DNA of 64,000 nucleotides, from contig JAVTVJ010001163.1 in the NCBI GenBank assembly GCA_034509425.1, positions 221,001 to 285,000 on the forward strand, given 5' to 3'. A program made the translations under genes and the position numbers. Under the pieces are notes generated by a model. That model did no database searches, was not told where the DNA came from, and saw only the letters and a list, made by a program, of their open reading frames with translations. Numbering within the stretch: position 1 is the stretch's first letter; each line of letters begins with the position of its first letter. Shown here in pieces: positions 14,501-27,900 of the stretch. Origin of the DNA: Eopsaltria australis. Lineage: Eukaryota > Chordata > Aves > Passeriformes > Petroicidae.

Positions 14501-16119
14501 GAATATGGAAAGCATGCATTTCAAATATAAATAAACCTTTCACCACTTTCCTGCACTAAAAATTCAATAAGCATACCACACATGGGATCACAATATTTCC
14601 TATTTTCATCTAAAACCCAAATTTCATTCATTATCTACAACTGAAAACCAAAAGCACATTTCATATACTGAGATGCAAATGAACATGTAAGCAAGATCTC
14701 TGACAAGTACAGCACATCCGCAGTCCCCCTTGCAGAGAAACTGAAATTTGGTCAAACTACCATCCACAAATATGCATGTAAGCCTGTCAAGCCTCAAAAG
14801 CTGTACATAAACATCCAGAGCAGCTGGACTGTGATACAGTCAAAATACAAAGTAAAGCCTTGGTAGAGAGGGATGACCAGCAAAGCTTCACTGTACATTG
14901 AACATTCACTGCACACAGATATGACCTGACATACTTGCAGAATTTAAAAAGAGTACACACTGTTCAAGCTGAATGAATTTCTAAGAGTTCTGGTTACTCA
15001 TTTACCTGCAGCATAGCATGGCACTATCAAATGTCCTTTGAGAAATCATAATTGCAAACTATGTAAATTATCCCCCAGAAGGTCAATGTGGGTCTCATTG
15101 ACATTGCAGCCTGTCTTTTGCATACAGTAATACAAGGGGCACTTTGTATTGCTGAAGTTTTAATGAATCAATATGTTTATATATGACTTAAGCATACAAT
15201 AGTTGAAATATTAGCTACTCTATCACAATCACAAGTACATTCAAGTATTACTTTACTTGTGGGGATGTAAGTCATCAAAATAAGCAATATAGAGAGAGAA
15301 AAAAATAATTCAACCATGCATATTTTATGCATGATTTCTACAATTTAAGATAGTAATGTAAAACTACTTATTTTTGCTACTTTTAAGTGTATCCTTCTAT
15401 GTGATACTACAATGATTCCTAAACTCTGGGTCATGGCAACACAGTCCATTAATTGTGGACCAAACTATTTTGTCCCATATTCAATATCATTCATAGTCCA
15501 AAGCATCAGGTGGAACAAAGGAAAATGGAAAGAAGATAAAAGTACTAGCTTAAAAGTATCCTGCAGTGGATCCTGCATCCCAAAATGCTTCACAAAGTCA
15601 CATACATGGAAGACAACTTCTTGCCTTTCTAAGACTTCCAGGTACTATTGAAATGCAGCACACCTTTCATTGTGACACAGTTTAGAGAAGGAGGACCCAA
15701 CTGATAACATCAGTTAGATAACATTAAAGGAAGTCCAGTACAGTTCAATTCAGTATTAACCCTCCATTCTTGCATTCCTTTTCTATTCTTCTGAAGAAGT
15801 GACATTTTCAGAAGCACAGATCCTACTTCCTCAAAGAACTGACATTGTACAGCAATGTATCAATCACCCCAAGCACAGGGCTCAGTTAATCTTCAAGTGC
15901 CAGTCCACACTGAGCCCATTCAGGGCCCATTACCACATTCATAGAGTAATGTGTATGAGCTTTACAAGAAAAGTTCATGTCTGCCACATAATATGCAAAA
16001 ATGCAAAATGCACTGTGTCAGTGAATGCTGGTAGTCTCCTGATACATTTATGGCACATTCATGTGACTTTCTTAGTGGATCAGCTACAAAAGCAGATACA
16101 ACATCAAGGTCCTGAAGGT
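5571..16119. other. AT-rich intronic DNA, nothing recognised
   Basis: There is no gene or clear transposon. Visible details are a near-perfect palindrome (5726..5743), a short tandem duplication (6177..6212), a moderately GC-rich patch (about 9870..10080), a run of 14 A (12930..12943) and an inverted repeat (15315..15333). The part around 10160..11180 looks like ordinary unique sequence and could hold conserved non-coding elements, but this cannot be judged from one genome. Confidence 0.55.
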
Positions 16120-16450
16120 ACAAATGTCCCTGCTTGGCACACCCTGCTACAGTCTAGGACCTCATTCCAGCCCACAGGGCCATCAGTCCCAACCCAGTGA
16201 TGCCACAGCAGGGCTGGTCTCCAGCCCCCTACAGCCTTTCACTGTCCAGCCATGGCTCCAGCCTGGCCTGGTCCTGTTCCCAGGGAGGGGACTGGTGCCC
16301 AGGACCAGGGCTATCCCTGTGCCCCTGGCTGCCTGGCTCTGGGCTGTGGTGGGACAGATCCTGGCTGCCAGGTCTCCCTGGGAGCCCCAACACCCCCTGC
16401 ACCCCATCCCCAGAGAGCTGCCAGCCTCGCAGCACCCAGACATACAACAA
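16120..16450. other. GC-rich block of unknown nature
   Basis: About 330 bases are clearly richer in G+C than the AT-rich surroundings, with abrupt edges. Open frames of about 70-130 residues overlap in several frames on both strands, but their translations are proline-, glycine- and serine-rich without any domain I know. CpG is sparse, so it is not a CpG island. It could be part of an LTR or another insertion of a family I do not recognise, or a chance GC-rich patch. Confidence 0.45.
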
Positions 16451-16802
16451 TGCAGAACATGGACCTTAGCTAAGTATATGCAAGGAATATTTCCTCACAG
16501 ACTTTGCCCTCTAACTTGAAATTTAGTTACTGTCTCTATCATAAAGAAGTAAGCTACGTATTTGCCAAGACTTTGGAAAACAGAAACACAAAGTGACACT
16601 GAACGGAGCAGCAATTAGAGATGGATGATTTTCAAAAATATTCAAGATTGTCAACAGTAGCAACTGCGTGTCCTAAATACTCCCAAGTACCAAATGTTTC
16701 CGTAAAAATTGATTTAAAACAGAACTTTTTATATCCCATTGGACAGAGATTTGCTACTAACCTCCAAAACTTTCAAAAATTGTATTGCTGGAGAGCAAGA
16801 TT

Positions 16803-16877
16803 TGCTGTTTTGAATACCTTCAAGAATTTGTTGTTTTGAGTACCTTCAAAGTGCTGCTTTGAACACCTTCAATATCT
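16803..16877. repeat. Degenerate tandem repeat, three units of about 25 bp
   Basis: Three consecutive units share the pattern TGYTKTGARTACCTTCAA with a few changes between them (centred near 16815, 16842 and 16867). The units differ in spacing by one or two bases. No function is evident. Confidence 0.75.
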
Positions 16878-16912
16878 TAAACGAAGAGGAGCTCATGTAT
16901 TTTTAAAATAAC

Positions 16913-16929
16913 AAAAAAAAAAAAAAAAA
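16913..16929. repeat. Poly(A) run of 17
   Basis: A pure A run lies shortly after the tandem repeat. No retroelement body can be recognised upstream, so it is listed only as low complexity. Confidence 0.8.
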
Positions 16930-19900
16930 TCAGTAAAATTTTCCCTTACACATTTACCTTCCATGGAAAGCAAAGCATCGGCACAAAGACATTAGTCACA
17001 ATATCAAATACATTGTTACGAACTGTGCTCACAAGACGTGTTGCAAGTCCTGGACAACCACAATCGCTGGTCACAGCTTCATGGATGCTACTCTTAAACA
17101 TTAAAATGCTTGGAATTGGATTTAAAAATTCTGAAACATTAAATAGCAGATCTTGGCAACATCTAAAACCGCTAGTTGTCTCTTGACCTGGGATATTTTG
17201 GGGAAGCAGAGGACAAGCACCCAGGGCAGTATGAGAAGCCATTTTAATGCTACAGTGATGTGAAGCAGGGGCCTCCCAGGATATAAAATCTTGAGGATGG
17301 GAGTATAAATACAAATCATGGCCAGTTACTGTTTGCTTAAGGAATGTTATTCAGTAGAAACAGCATAATAAAGGAAAAACAAGGAACATGTATCTCACAC
17401 ACGTTAAACACCCTTGTATGAGGTGCAAAAAGAAAACCAGTCATAGAACAATGGCTGTTGCTCCCTCAGAGGCAGAGGCCAAGGAATAACAGGATTGTCC
17501 CAGAAGTGCCTTTTCAGCTAGGGATGCCACACCCCACCACTGATTCTGGGTGTCCTCAGCAAGTCTTCCTCCTCCCCAGCAGCGACTGAACACTGCTTTT
17601 TGATTTGCTATTCACCACATTCTGCAACTGCAACCCAGCAATCATACATAAAGTACTATCTTTACAATTAAATTGGGTTAAGTATGTTAGGATTTCAAAG
17701 AGCTCTGTATGTGTGTATGTGCTTTCTGCTCCAGCCTTCCCACATGACAAAATGATTGATACCACAGCAACCACTCAAGAGTAAATGCAGACATAACAGA
17801 TGAGTGCAGCATGAAAATCTGGGGAAGCTGTAGAATCTCCATCACGACAGGTCTGAAAGCAAAACAATGGTCCTGGTGTACTCAGATCTGCCATGTGCTT
17901 TTTGACTTATTTTTTATGATTCTATAAGAAAGAATAAATGCCAATTAAAAATATATATACTAAAAATTTATAATGAGAAAGGAGATTTTGCAACAGAACT
18001 GCAGCTGAAAAGTGGTGATGGATGGTATACATTAGTGCTATCTAGTCATAAGTACTTCCTGTTATTACATTTAACTTATGTAAAAATGAGATCTATTTTT
18101 AAATCTAACATACCACTACGGAAGAATTGCCCAAGCTATAACACTCAACTGAATCAGATAACAGCAAAACCTTCACCTTAAAAAGTTACATAGCTCAGAC
18201 CTTCCACAGGTCAAAAGGTCACTGGCCATCATCAGTAGAGATGGACCCAACACAGAGATACTTAGAAACATTAGACAATGGGTGGGTGAAAACATTATTC
18301 CATACATAACTCTTAATCACTTTTCAATAAATATACAGCACTGAAAATAAAAACTGGCTGTTTGCTGAGAATTTAGATATGAAGTAAATTAATTGGTTAA
18401 AAAACTGACCCTGCAAATTGCTCCATAAAAGTTATTTGCTCAGTTTGGCTGCACATGGAGTTAGAAAGGTAACAGAGCAGCCCATGGCACTCAAAACTAG
18501 AGTTTACAATATTCACAGTGCATAGTTTTCAAACTGGCCTTCTAAAATAACAAAAAGTAATCCCATTATCAAACTCTACCTTTTCACCTGTTCAGCAAAG
18601 GCTCGTTGCATATAAAAATATTATTGGTAAGTTTTTTCTAGAGAAAAAGTTAGTCATTTTAATAGGGTTTAAAAGAAAATTACAGGAACAGACACAATAT
18701 AGTGCCCCACATGCTAAAAATCATGAATATAAACTGCACAGTTGCTGAGCAACAGAGATGCAACAAAATCTTATACTGAAAAGCACCTATATATTCTACA
18801 TTTCTTTTAGGGAAAAAGATCCAAAACAACAATTATCTTAGGAACAACATAATTAGAAAGCTGATTGGAAAAGACTCCGTTTGCATAACTTACCAATGTC
18901 TGTGTATTTTGTTATGTTTTGCACAAATTTGTGGCCAAATATACAGAATTATACTCTTATTCACAAAACCAGAGAAACATGTCATGCAAGTTGAGTTTCC
19001 TGAGTCTAATACATCAGATTTAGAAAATTTTTGCCACCTACATGTTACTATGGCAACTTTTTTGTTTTTTTCAAAATGTAAATTAACATTGAGGCTTTGT
19101 TACAAACTCTCAATTTCCTTTGTGCTTGTGCATAACTTTTTCTCATACATGGAATCAGAATAGCTTTTTACTTTAAATGGCTACAGTCTATATTAAAAGA
19201 TTAATCTACAGTGAGAAGATGTTGGGATTAAATTACAATTTGTAAGTACATCTCTGCTTAACCCTGACTTTTAAACCATAACAATAAATAAGTGCAGGAG
19301 AAAACAATCAAATAAATGAGTTCTATTATAAAGTTTTCTCTCTTTGATTTTTACAATTATAAACTTCAAGCAAATGAAAATATGCTGCGCATTTCATTCC
19401 TTTTCTTGCTTTTTTTTACTGCTAATTCCATTGAAAACCCATTTTACTGTTTTTTCATTCTCTTTTTCATAACAAAAACTTAAAAATCTTGAAAGTATGA
19501 CTGCTCTGTTTTTTTATGAATAAAATTGTGTTTTGATATGCCTCTCTAGTACTGGACAGATTACTGAATTCAAGAACCTGCCTGCCTTAAGATGTACAGG
19601 TGTCTCAGCTCCCGTTAGAGTGAACATTACAGGAATTACGTAAGCCTAGAGACAGATCTGACATCATCATCATGTCAGAGAGTCATAGCATTAGAATAAA
19701 TCTGCCAGAAAAGCTACTCCTTTTAATTTGACTCCCATTTCTTGTCCGCTGAAAAAAAGAGACTTGTAAATATCAACTTGTGAACCAAGAAAAATTTTCA
19801 AGCTACTCATTAAAATACCTGTAACAAATAGAGACTTTCAATTAATTTTACACCATTACTAAATACGCATAATTCCTATGAACTGAGTTCAATATCTAGA

Positions 19901-20049
19901 ATTAGTATAAATCTAAAGCATTTTAGCTCTTATCATAATGGAGCTCACAAAAGTGAAGAAGAAAACTTTAAAACATGACAATACAATAAAACACATATGA
20001 GAATGTAGGAGCTTAACGACATATAAAACTTGGTCTCCCCAGCATGGGC
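16930..20049. other. AT-rich intronic DNA, nothing recognised
   Basis: The longest open frame is about 120 codons on the minus strand (16946..17314). It shows no domain, no codon bias and no splice context that would support a gene. No transposon was recognised. Confidence 0.55.
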
Positions 20050-20160
20050 ATCTGAGCAACCTGGTCTAACCTGGTCTGGTGTCCCTGCCTATGGAAGGGG
20101 AGTGGAAATAGATCATCTTTAAGGTCCCTTCCAACCCAAACCACTCTGTGATTCTGTGAT
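20050..20160 (+). mobile_element. CR1 LINE 3' tail fragment
   Basis: The text GAGCAACCTGGTCTAA, then GATCATCTTTAAGGTCCC, TTCCAACCCAAACCA and the terminal CTGTGATTCTGTGAT is the standard 3' end of chicken-type CR1. Only about 110 bases remain, so the copy is heavily 5'-truncated, as is usual for CR1. It lies antisense to TAFA5. Confidence 0.92.
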
Positions 20161-22783
20161 CTGTGCTGTCTTCCTAAGGAACCAGTTGTCTGGAAGTTTG
20201 CAACCAAGTCATCTAGAGAAAAATAACCATCTAGCAAAGACAAATTACTTATAAAAAGGGCACAAAGTCCATGTTTGCCCTAGTTCTCTGTCAGTATTAG
20301 GAAAAAAAAATCAGGCTATTTTAAATCAGGATACTGGTAATTCATTAGCTAATACACAAAACCCTAATGCCTAGTGAACTAGATCATGCAGCTAGCCTTA
20401 TTCTAAACTAAAAATCAGACTGCAACAATTTTATAATGGGTGGAGGAATAGTCAAGGCTATACTTATAGTTATATAAGCACACAGGCAGAGCACACATGG
20501 AATTTATTTCTAAGAACCTAGAAACTAGGGAAAAACCCCATAGTGTTCAGAACCATGAGATCCCTTGACCGTCTCCTTTTTGGTCCATGTCTGCATGTGT
20601 GCATGCAGAAGGAAGCTGCATTCTCTTGGGAGAGTATGCAAGACAGAAATTAAAAGCAGACAAGAACTACTAAAGAAATTCAGCAATTCTAGATGATGAA
20701 AAGCATTATGGCAGTGAAAAGACACTGAGGAGAAATGATATTTCATAACTTCTGTTATTTTAACTACTTGCTCATGTATAATTTAACAATCTTTTTCTTG
20801 CACTTCTGTGAAGAGCGAGCATCTCTAGATTTGTTAAGTGACTGCAAGAATACGGTTCTGGCTCTTGATAAGGCCTAAGTGCATAATTAAGTAGAAGCAC
20901 ATACTACTAACACTAATAATTCACTGCATTGGAGTATGCAGTTGCACAAAAGCCATAATTTTTAGGATCTATGGAATAAGGAAAATAACCTCACTTTACC
21001 ATCAGAAAACAGTGTCATCAAGAACTGCAGTACCCAAGTATGGGACAAGGAACTGTAGTGTGAAGCAAAACCTTCTCAGTTAAATGCATGCTTTGATCAG
21101 TTGTTTTGAAAGAGTTTCAGTAGGTATTATCTTCCAAAGGCATTTACCTCACACACCTTATAGATGAAAAGGACACTTTTCCAGGTCAATAAACCAAGGC
21201 AAAAATACACCGAAATAGAACCTCAATGCTGCATGGGAGCATAAATGAAAACCGCAAGAAGTGCAACATCAGTTTCAATGGAGATGAGATTTCATTCCTA
21301 ATATCAAAAAATCATATTTTTCCCTTCAACACTCATACCTTACAGATGTATTTTCTTAAGGCTCTTACCAAAGTTTAAGTTTGCTGAAGTGAAAAGTCAT
21401 GTGTGGCTTGCAAAATGCTTTTGGGCTCAGAAAAGCGCAACAAAAAGGAAAAACTGCTCCTAGTTAAGCATTTAATGCCTTTTTTTTATAAATACTTAAT
21501 CCTACAAGTGATGCCTATATATCACAACAAATGGATATTTGTCTAGCTATGAATTAACCAGTAATTATAACAAACCTGTTGGGTCTTGACATTAAATTAG
21601 TAGGTGGACATGGCCAAGAAAATGCTCAATCCATGTTTCATCATACACTCTAACTGCAGGTAATGGGAGTTCTTGAGTCTTCACCCCACCTGAAAATCAT
21701 GCCACTATTTGATAAATAACAGGTAAAATACATGTTTAATGTTTTAATAGTCTTTAGTGAAGACATAGAACTTCTTTGAATATTAAAATACAAAAAGTTT
21801 TACTAAAATGTTAATCAAGATAATGGAAAGGTAAAAAGATTCAACAAAATGGGGTTGCTACTATATTCTTCCACAGAAAATAACACACAGCAAAGTGATC
21901 TTTAAAGGCTTGCATCTAAAACTCATCAGCATCCATTATAATTCTATAAAATAAGATAAGGCAGCATCTGGTACAATCTATATAGTTTTATGGCCAAGTA
22001 CACAAAAATGCTTAAAACAGTTACAAGATCTTTTCACAATAAATGAAGCTGAAGACTCTTTACTTTGTCTACCAGCATGTATTATAAAAACAAAGGCAAA
22101 AGCTAGAACAAAAGAGGAATAAAAAAGGACATTCATTTTTCTTAATGACTAAATAATACTTTTAAAGGATTAACAGATAATGGGACCTGCTGATGCACAG
22201 GAAGAGAAAGCATCTTCACAACCATTTTAGTTTAATCTCAATTAGTTCATAGCCATAAGCAAGGTGATACTCAAGCACTGACCATTTCAAACAACTGTTT
22301 GATTCTCTTGAGGCTAAATCTATTCCCAGATTCACAATGCACATCTCCAAAACATGTACAACTCTGAATAACGGAGCAGACGTTTAATTTTTTCTTCCTT
22401 ATAGCCATCAATTTGTATTGAAAGAATAATGTAGGAAAAAAGAAAGTAATTTTGTACAATAAAAACAGTAGCAAATTTCAAACGATATCATATAACATCA
22501 TTGTCAGGATTAATTAGCAGTCAGCACAAAACCACATAAAATGTAAGTGCTTTTTCAAAAGCTAGTGTAAAGGGACAAAGAAGTTTTAACTTACAATACA
22601 GTAACTTCAAAAAATATTTTTATTTCCTGTCTTTTAAGAAATGTTACTGCTGCTCAAGAAAACAAAAATTAGTCCAGGTCTTCTACATCTCTAAGTAGAA
22701 CAACTCAGCAGTGCATAACTGTTCCACAGGCACAAAATAATTCCACGCAGAACTTGCTCCAAGCACAAGCCGTGGACTACAAA
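20161..22783. other. AT-rich intronic DNA, nothing recognised
   Basis: This is unique-looking sequence between the CR1 tail and the LTR. It has only short chance frames, and I see no repeat or regulatory site that can be supported. Confidence 0.55.
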
Positions 22784-23735
22784 TATATTTGGTTTGCATG
22801 GCAATGTTTGGGGAGAGATGGGGAAGCTTTAGGGATGTCTTCTGTGAGAAGCTGCTGGAAGCTTCCCCTGTGTCCAAGGAAGACAATGCCAACTGGTTCC
22901 AAGATAGACGCACTGCTGGCCAGAACCAAGTCCATCAGTGATGGGGGTAGCACCTCTGCCACAAGATATTTAAGAAGCAGAGGGTACAGGGGGATCTATG
23001 CAACACCAGCAGCATTCCAAAAAGAGGAGTGAGAATATGTCAGAGAAACAGACAGCCCTGCTGACACCAAGGTCAGTGAAGAAGGGGGAGAAGGTGCTCC
23101 AGGTGTCAGAGCAGAGATTCCTGTGAAGACCATGATGAGGCAGCTGTCCCCCAGCAGCCCAGGGGGATCCACAGTAGAGCAGAGATTCCCCTGCAGTCTC
23201 TGAAGGACCCCCATGCTAAAACAAATGGATACCCAAGGCAAGTTGTAGCCTCATGGGAAACCTACAATGGAGCAGGCTCCTGGCAGGACCTGTGGATCCA
23301 GGGAGAAAGGAGCCCATGCTGCAGCAGTCAGTTAGTCACTGATTGACTAACCCCATAGAAGGACCCATGTTGGAGAAGTTTGTGGAGGACTGTCTTCTGT
23401 AGGAGGGACCCCATGCTGGAGATGGGGAAGAGTATGAAGAGGAAGGAGCAACAGAGGCGATGTGTGATGAACTAATTGCAACCCCTCTTCCCCATCCCCC
23501 TGCAGCACTCAGGGGAGAAGGCAGAAAAACTGGGAGCAAAGTGAAGCCAAGGAAGAAGGGAGTCAGGGGGTGAAGGTGTTTTAAGATTTGGGTTTGTTTC
23601 TTGTGACCCTACTCTGATTTTCATTTGCAATAAATTAAATTAATTCTTCCCTGAATTAATTCATTATTTAGAAGAATTTGTCTGTGATGGTAATTAGTGC
23701 GTAATCTCTCCCTGTCCTTATATCAACCCACAAGC
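22784..23735 (+). mobile_element. Avian ERV LTR, copy 2 of the same family, plus strand
   Basis: The plus strand starts near TTTGGTTTGCATGGCAATG and shares body motifs with copy 1 at 4560..5570, such as AGAAGCTGCTGGAAGC against the mirrored GCTTTCAGCAGCTTCT. A TATA-like GATATTTAAG lies at 22965..22974 and a poly(A) signal AATAAA at 23629..23634. U5 text continues to CTTATATCAACCCACAAGC and then stops, so the last part of U5 is missing or diverged beyond recognition. No retroviral genes are attached. The LTR is antisense to TAFA5. Confidence 0.8.
23629..23634 (+). promoter_or_regulatory. LTR poly(A) signal AATAAA
   Basis: The hexamer sits in the R region of the plus-strand LTR, a few hundred bases downstream of its TATA-like box, which is where retroviral LTRs place it. 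Because the element is antisense to TAFA5, it would not terminate that transcript. Confidence 0.6.
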
Positions 23736-24499
23736 ACTTCTGTCAGCACAACTTGCTAATTCTCCTTTTGCTACTGGATTTGGAACTATACAGACATCTA
23801 AAAATTGGACAGTACTGCATCAAGATACACACCATTGCAGACTGCAATGAACACAAAGCTTTTGATCACCGATAGCACCAAACAGGCACTCGTTTACAGA
23901 ACTTTACGAAGCCATTTGCAGCTAGCTCACCCTGTTATGGAGCAGATTCTGTGTTTCCCACCCCAGAGGTCAGAGTAGCCATAGGGTAACCTGGAGATAA
24001 GCCCTTCATATGCTGGTGTAACAAGGACAGACTGGCAGAAACAAACAATCTTTAACACAAATCTGTACCTTATAAGACATACCAGAATGTGAATTAGATT
24101 AATATCTCTATTTCACTGCTCATTGCATATGAAGAAGTGCAGCGCACAGTCCTGATACAGGACACCTTTGAGTCCTAAATAGCTTGCAACATAAATAGTA
24201 CTCAAAATGTTATCTTTATTTACATGAATAATTATATTTTCGGTTCCCTTTTTGTTTTGTTTTGCTTTTAAATTACTTCTGCAATTCAAAAAAAGGTACA
24301 ATTTAGCTAATAAAATTCTTAAAACACTGGCTGATTTCTTGGAAATGTTTTTGTTCTCTGATACTGTCAGATCCTAGGATAATTTCTCATGAGCCTATTG
24401 ACTTCAGCAGTCAACAGAAAATTGCCCTGAATTTAGAAGTCTAAATATCTTTCACTGTCGTAAGTTTTAGGTAAGTGCACATTTTGGGGAATCAGACTT

Positions 24500-24960
24500 C
24501 AAGGGACTTGAAAAAATCACCTAGTCCACCTATCTGCTTCAATTTTAGAATGCTGTTCCCAACAGACAACATTGCCATCTGAAAATAAAACTCTCCCATT
24601 CCAAAACTGCTCAAGAAAATCTATTCCAATGCTTAACTATTCTTGCCAATGGCAAATTCTCCCTAAAGCACCAGCACAAATCTGTCCTGCTGCAACCTTT
24701 CCCAATGTCTAGCCTAAATTTCCCTCAAATCAGTCTGCATTCATTGCTTCTTGTGATCTTCCCACTTAACAGAAAGGATGTTTTTTTATTCTCAAGGCAG
24801 AATTTTATCCACTGAAATCTCTTATCATGCTAGTAATCTTTTCTCTAAACTTGGTAACACTAGTGTCTCTAGTTCTTTTTTCTAGGTCATGTCTCCTAAA
24901 GATTTAGCTATTCCCTTTGTTCTCCTGTGGATCCAGTTAATCTTTTCTCATGTGTGACTG
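24500..24960 (-). mobile_element. Old diverged CR1 LINE fragment
   Basis: The plus strand reads like the reverse complement of a CR1 3' region: ATCACCTAGTCCA near 24520, then CTGCTGCAACCTTTCCCAA, AGCCTAAATTTCCCT, TAGGTCATGTCTCCTAAAG and TTCTCCTGTGGATCC. Many bases differ from young CR1 copies, so this is an old insertion. It is sense with respect to TAFA5. The outer boundaries are approximate. Confidence 0.75.
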
Positions 24961-27900
24961 CAATTAAACACCCAGACTTTGAAACACCACATAGCCTTGT
25001 GGCACATTAGAAGGAAGCTGAGGTCCAGAAAATACTTGTCTATTATAAATATATATTTTTTTTACCTGATAAATTAATACAATCTCCTTCCCTTTATATG
25101 GTCCAAAATAATATACCACTCATGTGAAAACACACATTAGTACACGGTCTGCTTTAAGAAAATATTGGTATTGTTTATTTCTATGTTAATTTGCTGTTTG
25201 GACATATTCCAAACATGTTACTCATTGCTTTTCACAAGACTAACAACAATTAGTAAGAAGATCTATTATTCTGAGTAAGATTTACTTGTGAACTGATGTG
25301 GTGCCAAAGGTAAAATATAATGAATAGGCAGATTCATTATATTGTGTTGGATTTCTAGAACAAGCATAGAAAGCACATTTAGGCAAATAATGGGATTTTC
25401 TTATTAAACAGAACGTACTCTCACTATGGGTTATAAGCAGCAAGAGGATATAATTTCTAAGAAAAATAAATCTTTGCTAAAATACGGATACTGGGTGGAA
25501 TAGATACCCCAGTTGGCCAGTCAAACTCAGCTGAGCCACCAATTCCAACTGGGATATCTAAATACTACCAGAAAACAAATATTGTTATTTTAATTAGTAC
25601 AATTGTCTTGCGTCTTTTCTCCATATGACTATAAAGAGCTTTATTTAAATATATATGTGAAGAGAATAATTTAATCTAAATTTTGACTAGTGAATTTTAA
25701 AGAATTATGGCTTTCCTCAGCAATATTATATTGAACACAACTTATAAATACATGTTGTTTTTTTTCATTTGGTCTTTTTAGTTCGGTTTCAAAAAGTTGT
25801 GTGTGTCTTGTTTTGGCAGTTTAATATTTGATACAGTGTATTCCTGCTAAGAAATGAGAAAAATAAATATTAACCAACAGATCTAAGAAGCATGCACTCT
25901 TGTATGATGTGACTCACACCAGTATATAGTACTGCCTTTAGGAACAGGTAGTGCTGATAAATGCTGAGAAAGGTCAATAATTCATCACTTGTGCTCCTGG
26001 GCTATGAAAACATGCAATCATAAAAAGGCTACTGAAAAATCTCTTACTAACGGCTTTTTTTAAGTTGCTCAGTCGGGAAAACTAGGAGATTTATACCATC
26101 TATGGTGCAGTTCCCTGTGAAGACATACAAGTCGTTCATATTAAACACCCGAAGTGAAAGACTATTTCAAAGCTTCCTCTCATGGGTAGAAAACCTGTCA
26201 TGCTCCCCCTCTTGGTACATTCCAGCGCAGCAGATGCCACATAAAGAACATCTTTCCTGCCTCTCTGAAAAGAAAATAATTGAGAAATTTGTCTGCATTG
26301 TTTCCCTTCACTGCTATGCCTCTCTAATCCTATTGAAAAAAATAAACAAAGAAACAAAAAACAACAGATTGGAAATGTCAAAACATTTCAAATGCATAGA
26401 TATTTTATCACAAAGCAGGACCTCTTCTCATTTTTCTGCAGCTCCAATGTGCCACACACTATCACATAGCCACTGAACTGGGTCTTAATTTTATTTAGTT
26501 GCTATAAAACTATATAAAAAATGCAAAGAAAGACTGGATACTTTTCACATTTTCTGTCCTGTATAGCCCTTATTCAAACCTAGGGCTTTTCAACTGTCAG
26601 TTCTGTTTCCTGCATGGGAAAAGTAAACCTTCCACTTCTGCATTCTGTGCCTCTCTCTACCCTGATGTACTGCACTGACAATATCATTCATATCTGCCTC
26701 TTCACAACACACCCCCAAAAATGTATGGAAGATAGAGAGTAGAAAAAATTATACTACAGTGTGTTAAATGTAACAAACCCTTCAGCAAATTTGCAGCTGG
26801 GACACGCTGTCCTCAACTCAGTTTTACTATATATAGGTAACATATGCAGCACATCTGGTATGCAAGGTATCTTACTGTTTTGAGACACAGGTGAAGCATA
26901 AAACAGAAAACTGAAAAAATAAAATAAACGAATTTTTTTCCCCACATTCTTAAAAGCAATTATCTTTCTGTGTTTCACTGGTTCTAGTATTTTTTAATGT
27001 TTAAAAGATACAAGAAAAATTAAAAGCTGGCAATATTATCTGTCATACTAAGTCACATTCAAATTCTTTCTAGGAAAATTTTGAGGGCCAAAGGCTCAAA
27101 ACATTTTAGAAAATAACAACTCCTTTCCTCAAAAGGTTTTACGCAGCAATAAACATTAGCAATACCAGCTTCCTCAAGCCATCAGGTTATATGAACAGAA
27201 AGCTCTTTAAAAAAATCACCTTGGGTATACTGACAGCAGAGAAGTAGCAGGGTTGTTTGGGGTTACACAGCTAAATAGAAGATGTGCCTTACTATTGTCG
27301 GTGTCAAAATGTACACGCTAAAAACAAAAATCTGCATAAAGCTTTTTCTGTACTTTTAGAGCAGGCTAAAATATTTAAATCTGTATAAAAAGTGACAGAA
27401 AAAAAGATATTAAGTATAAAACTTAGCCAAGTTATTATGTGTCATATTGCACTCTATTAAAAAAGGTGCTGTAGTGTTTTTCACTATTGTGACACTAATT
27501 CCTATACACAGATTGATACAGAAGTGCCTACAAGCGCAATCAATAATTGCCAATTTCTGCCTGAGGGGAAAAAAAAAGGCAATGTGAAAAATGTGCTAAA
27601 CCTTATTCATATATATAAGTATACACTAAATTTGCACAAATTATACTAAATTTTGGTTTATAGCCATAATCATCTGATTATAAAAGAAGTACTGGATTTC
27701 TCTTGTCTCTACTTAACTGCTGCAGTATATCAACAGAAAATCATCCTGTTTTTCAGATCTTACTATTGAACATCAGCAGATTATGAATATGGTTTTGGGA
27801 TCTGATAGTCCAATCCTCTATACTTCAAGCAAGATTCTTGAGATTGAATCTGCTTCTGTGCAGTCCTTCTCCAAACAAGGCTAACATCATCCAAATCTCC

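Noticed and set aside
15799..16519. Overlapping plus-strand frames of 133 and 131 codons
   Set aside because: The second is a product of the GC-rich block. Neither has a recognisable domain, and frames in the other directions are as long.
16946..17314. Minus-strand open frame of 122 codons in the TAFA5 orientation, considered as a possible TAFA5 exon
   Set aside because: It lacks the TAFA cysteine pattern and the GTCE or AGTTR motifs. No domain was recognised.
26102..26476. Plus-strand open frame of 124 codons
   Set aside because: No family resemblance and no supporting splice or promoter context. A frame of this length is expected by chance in 64 kb.
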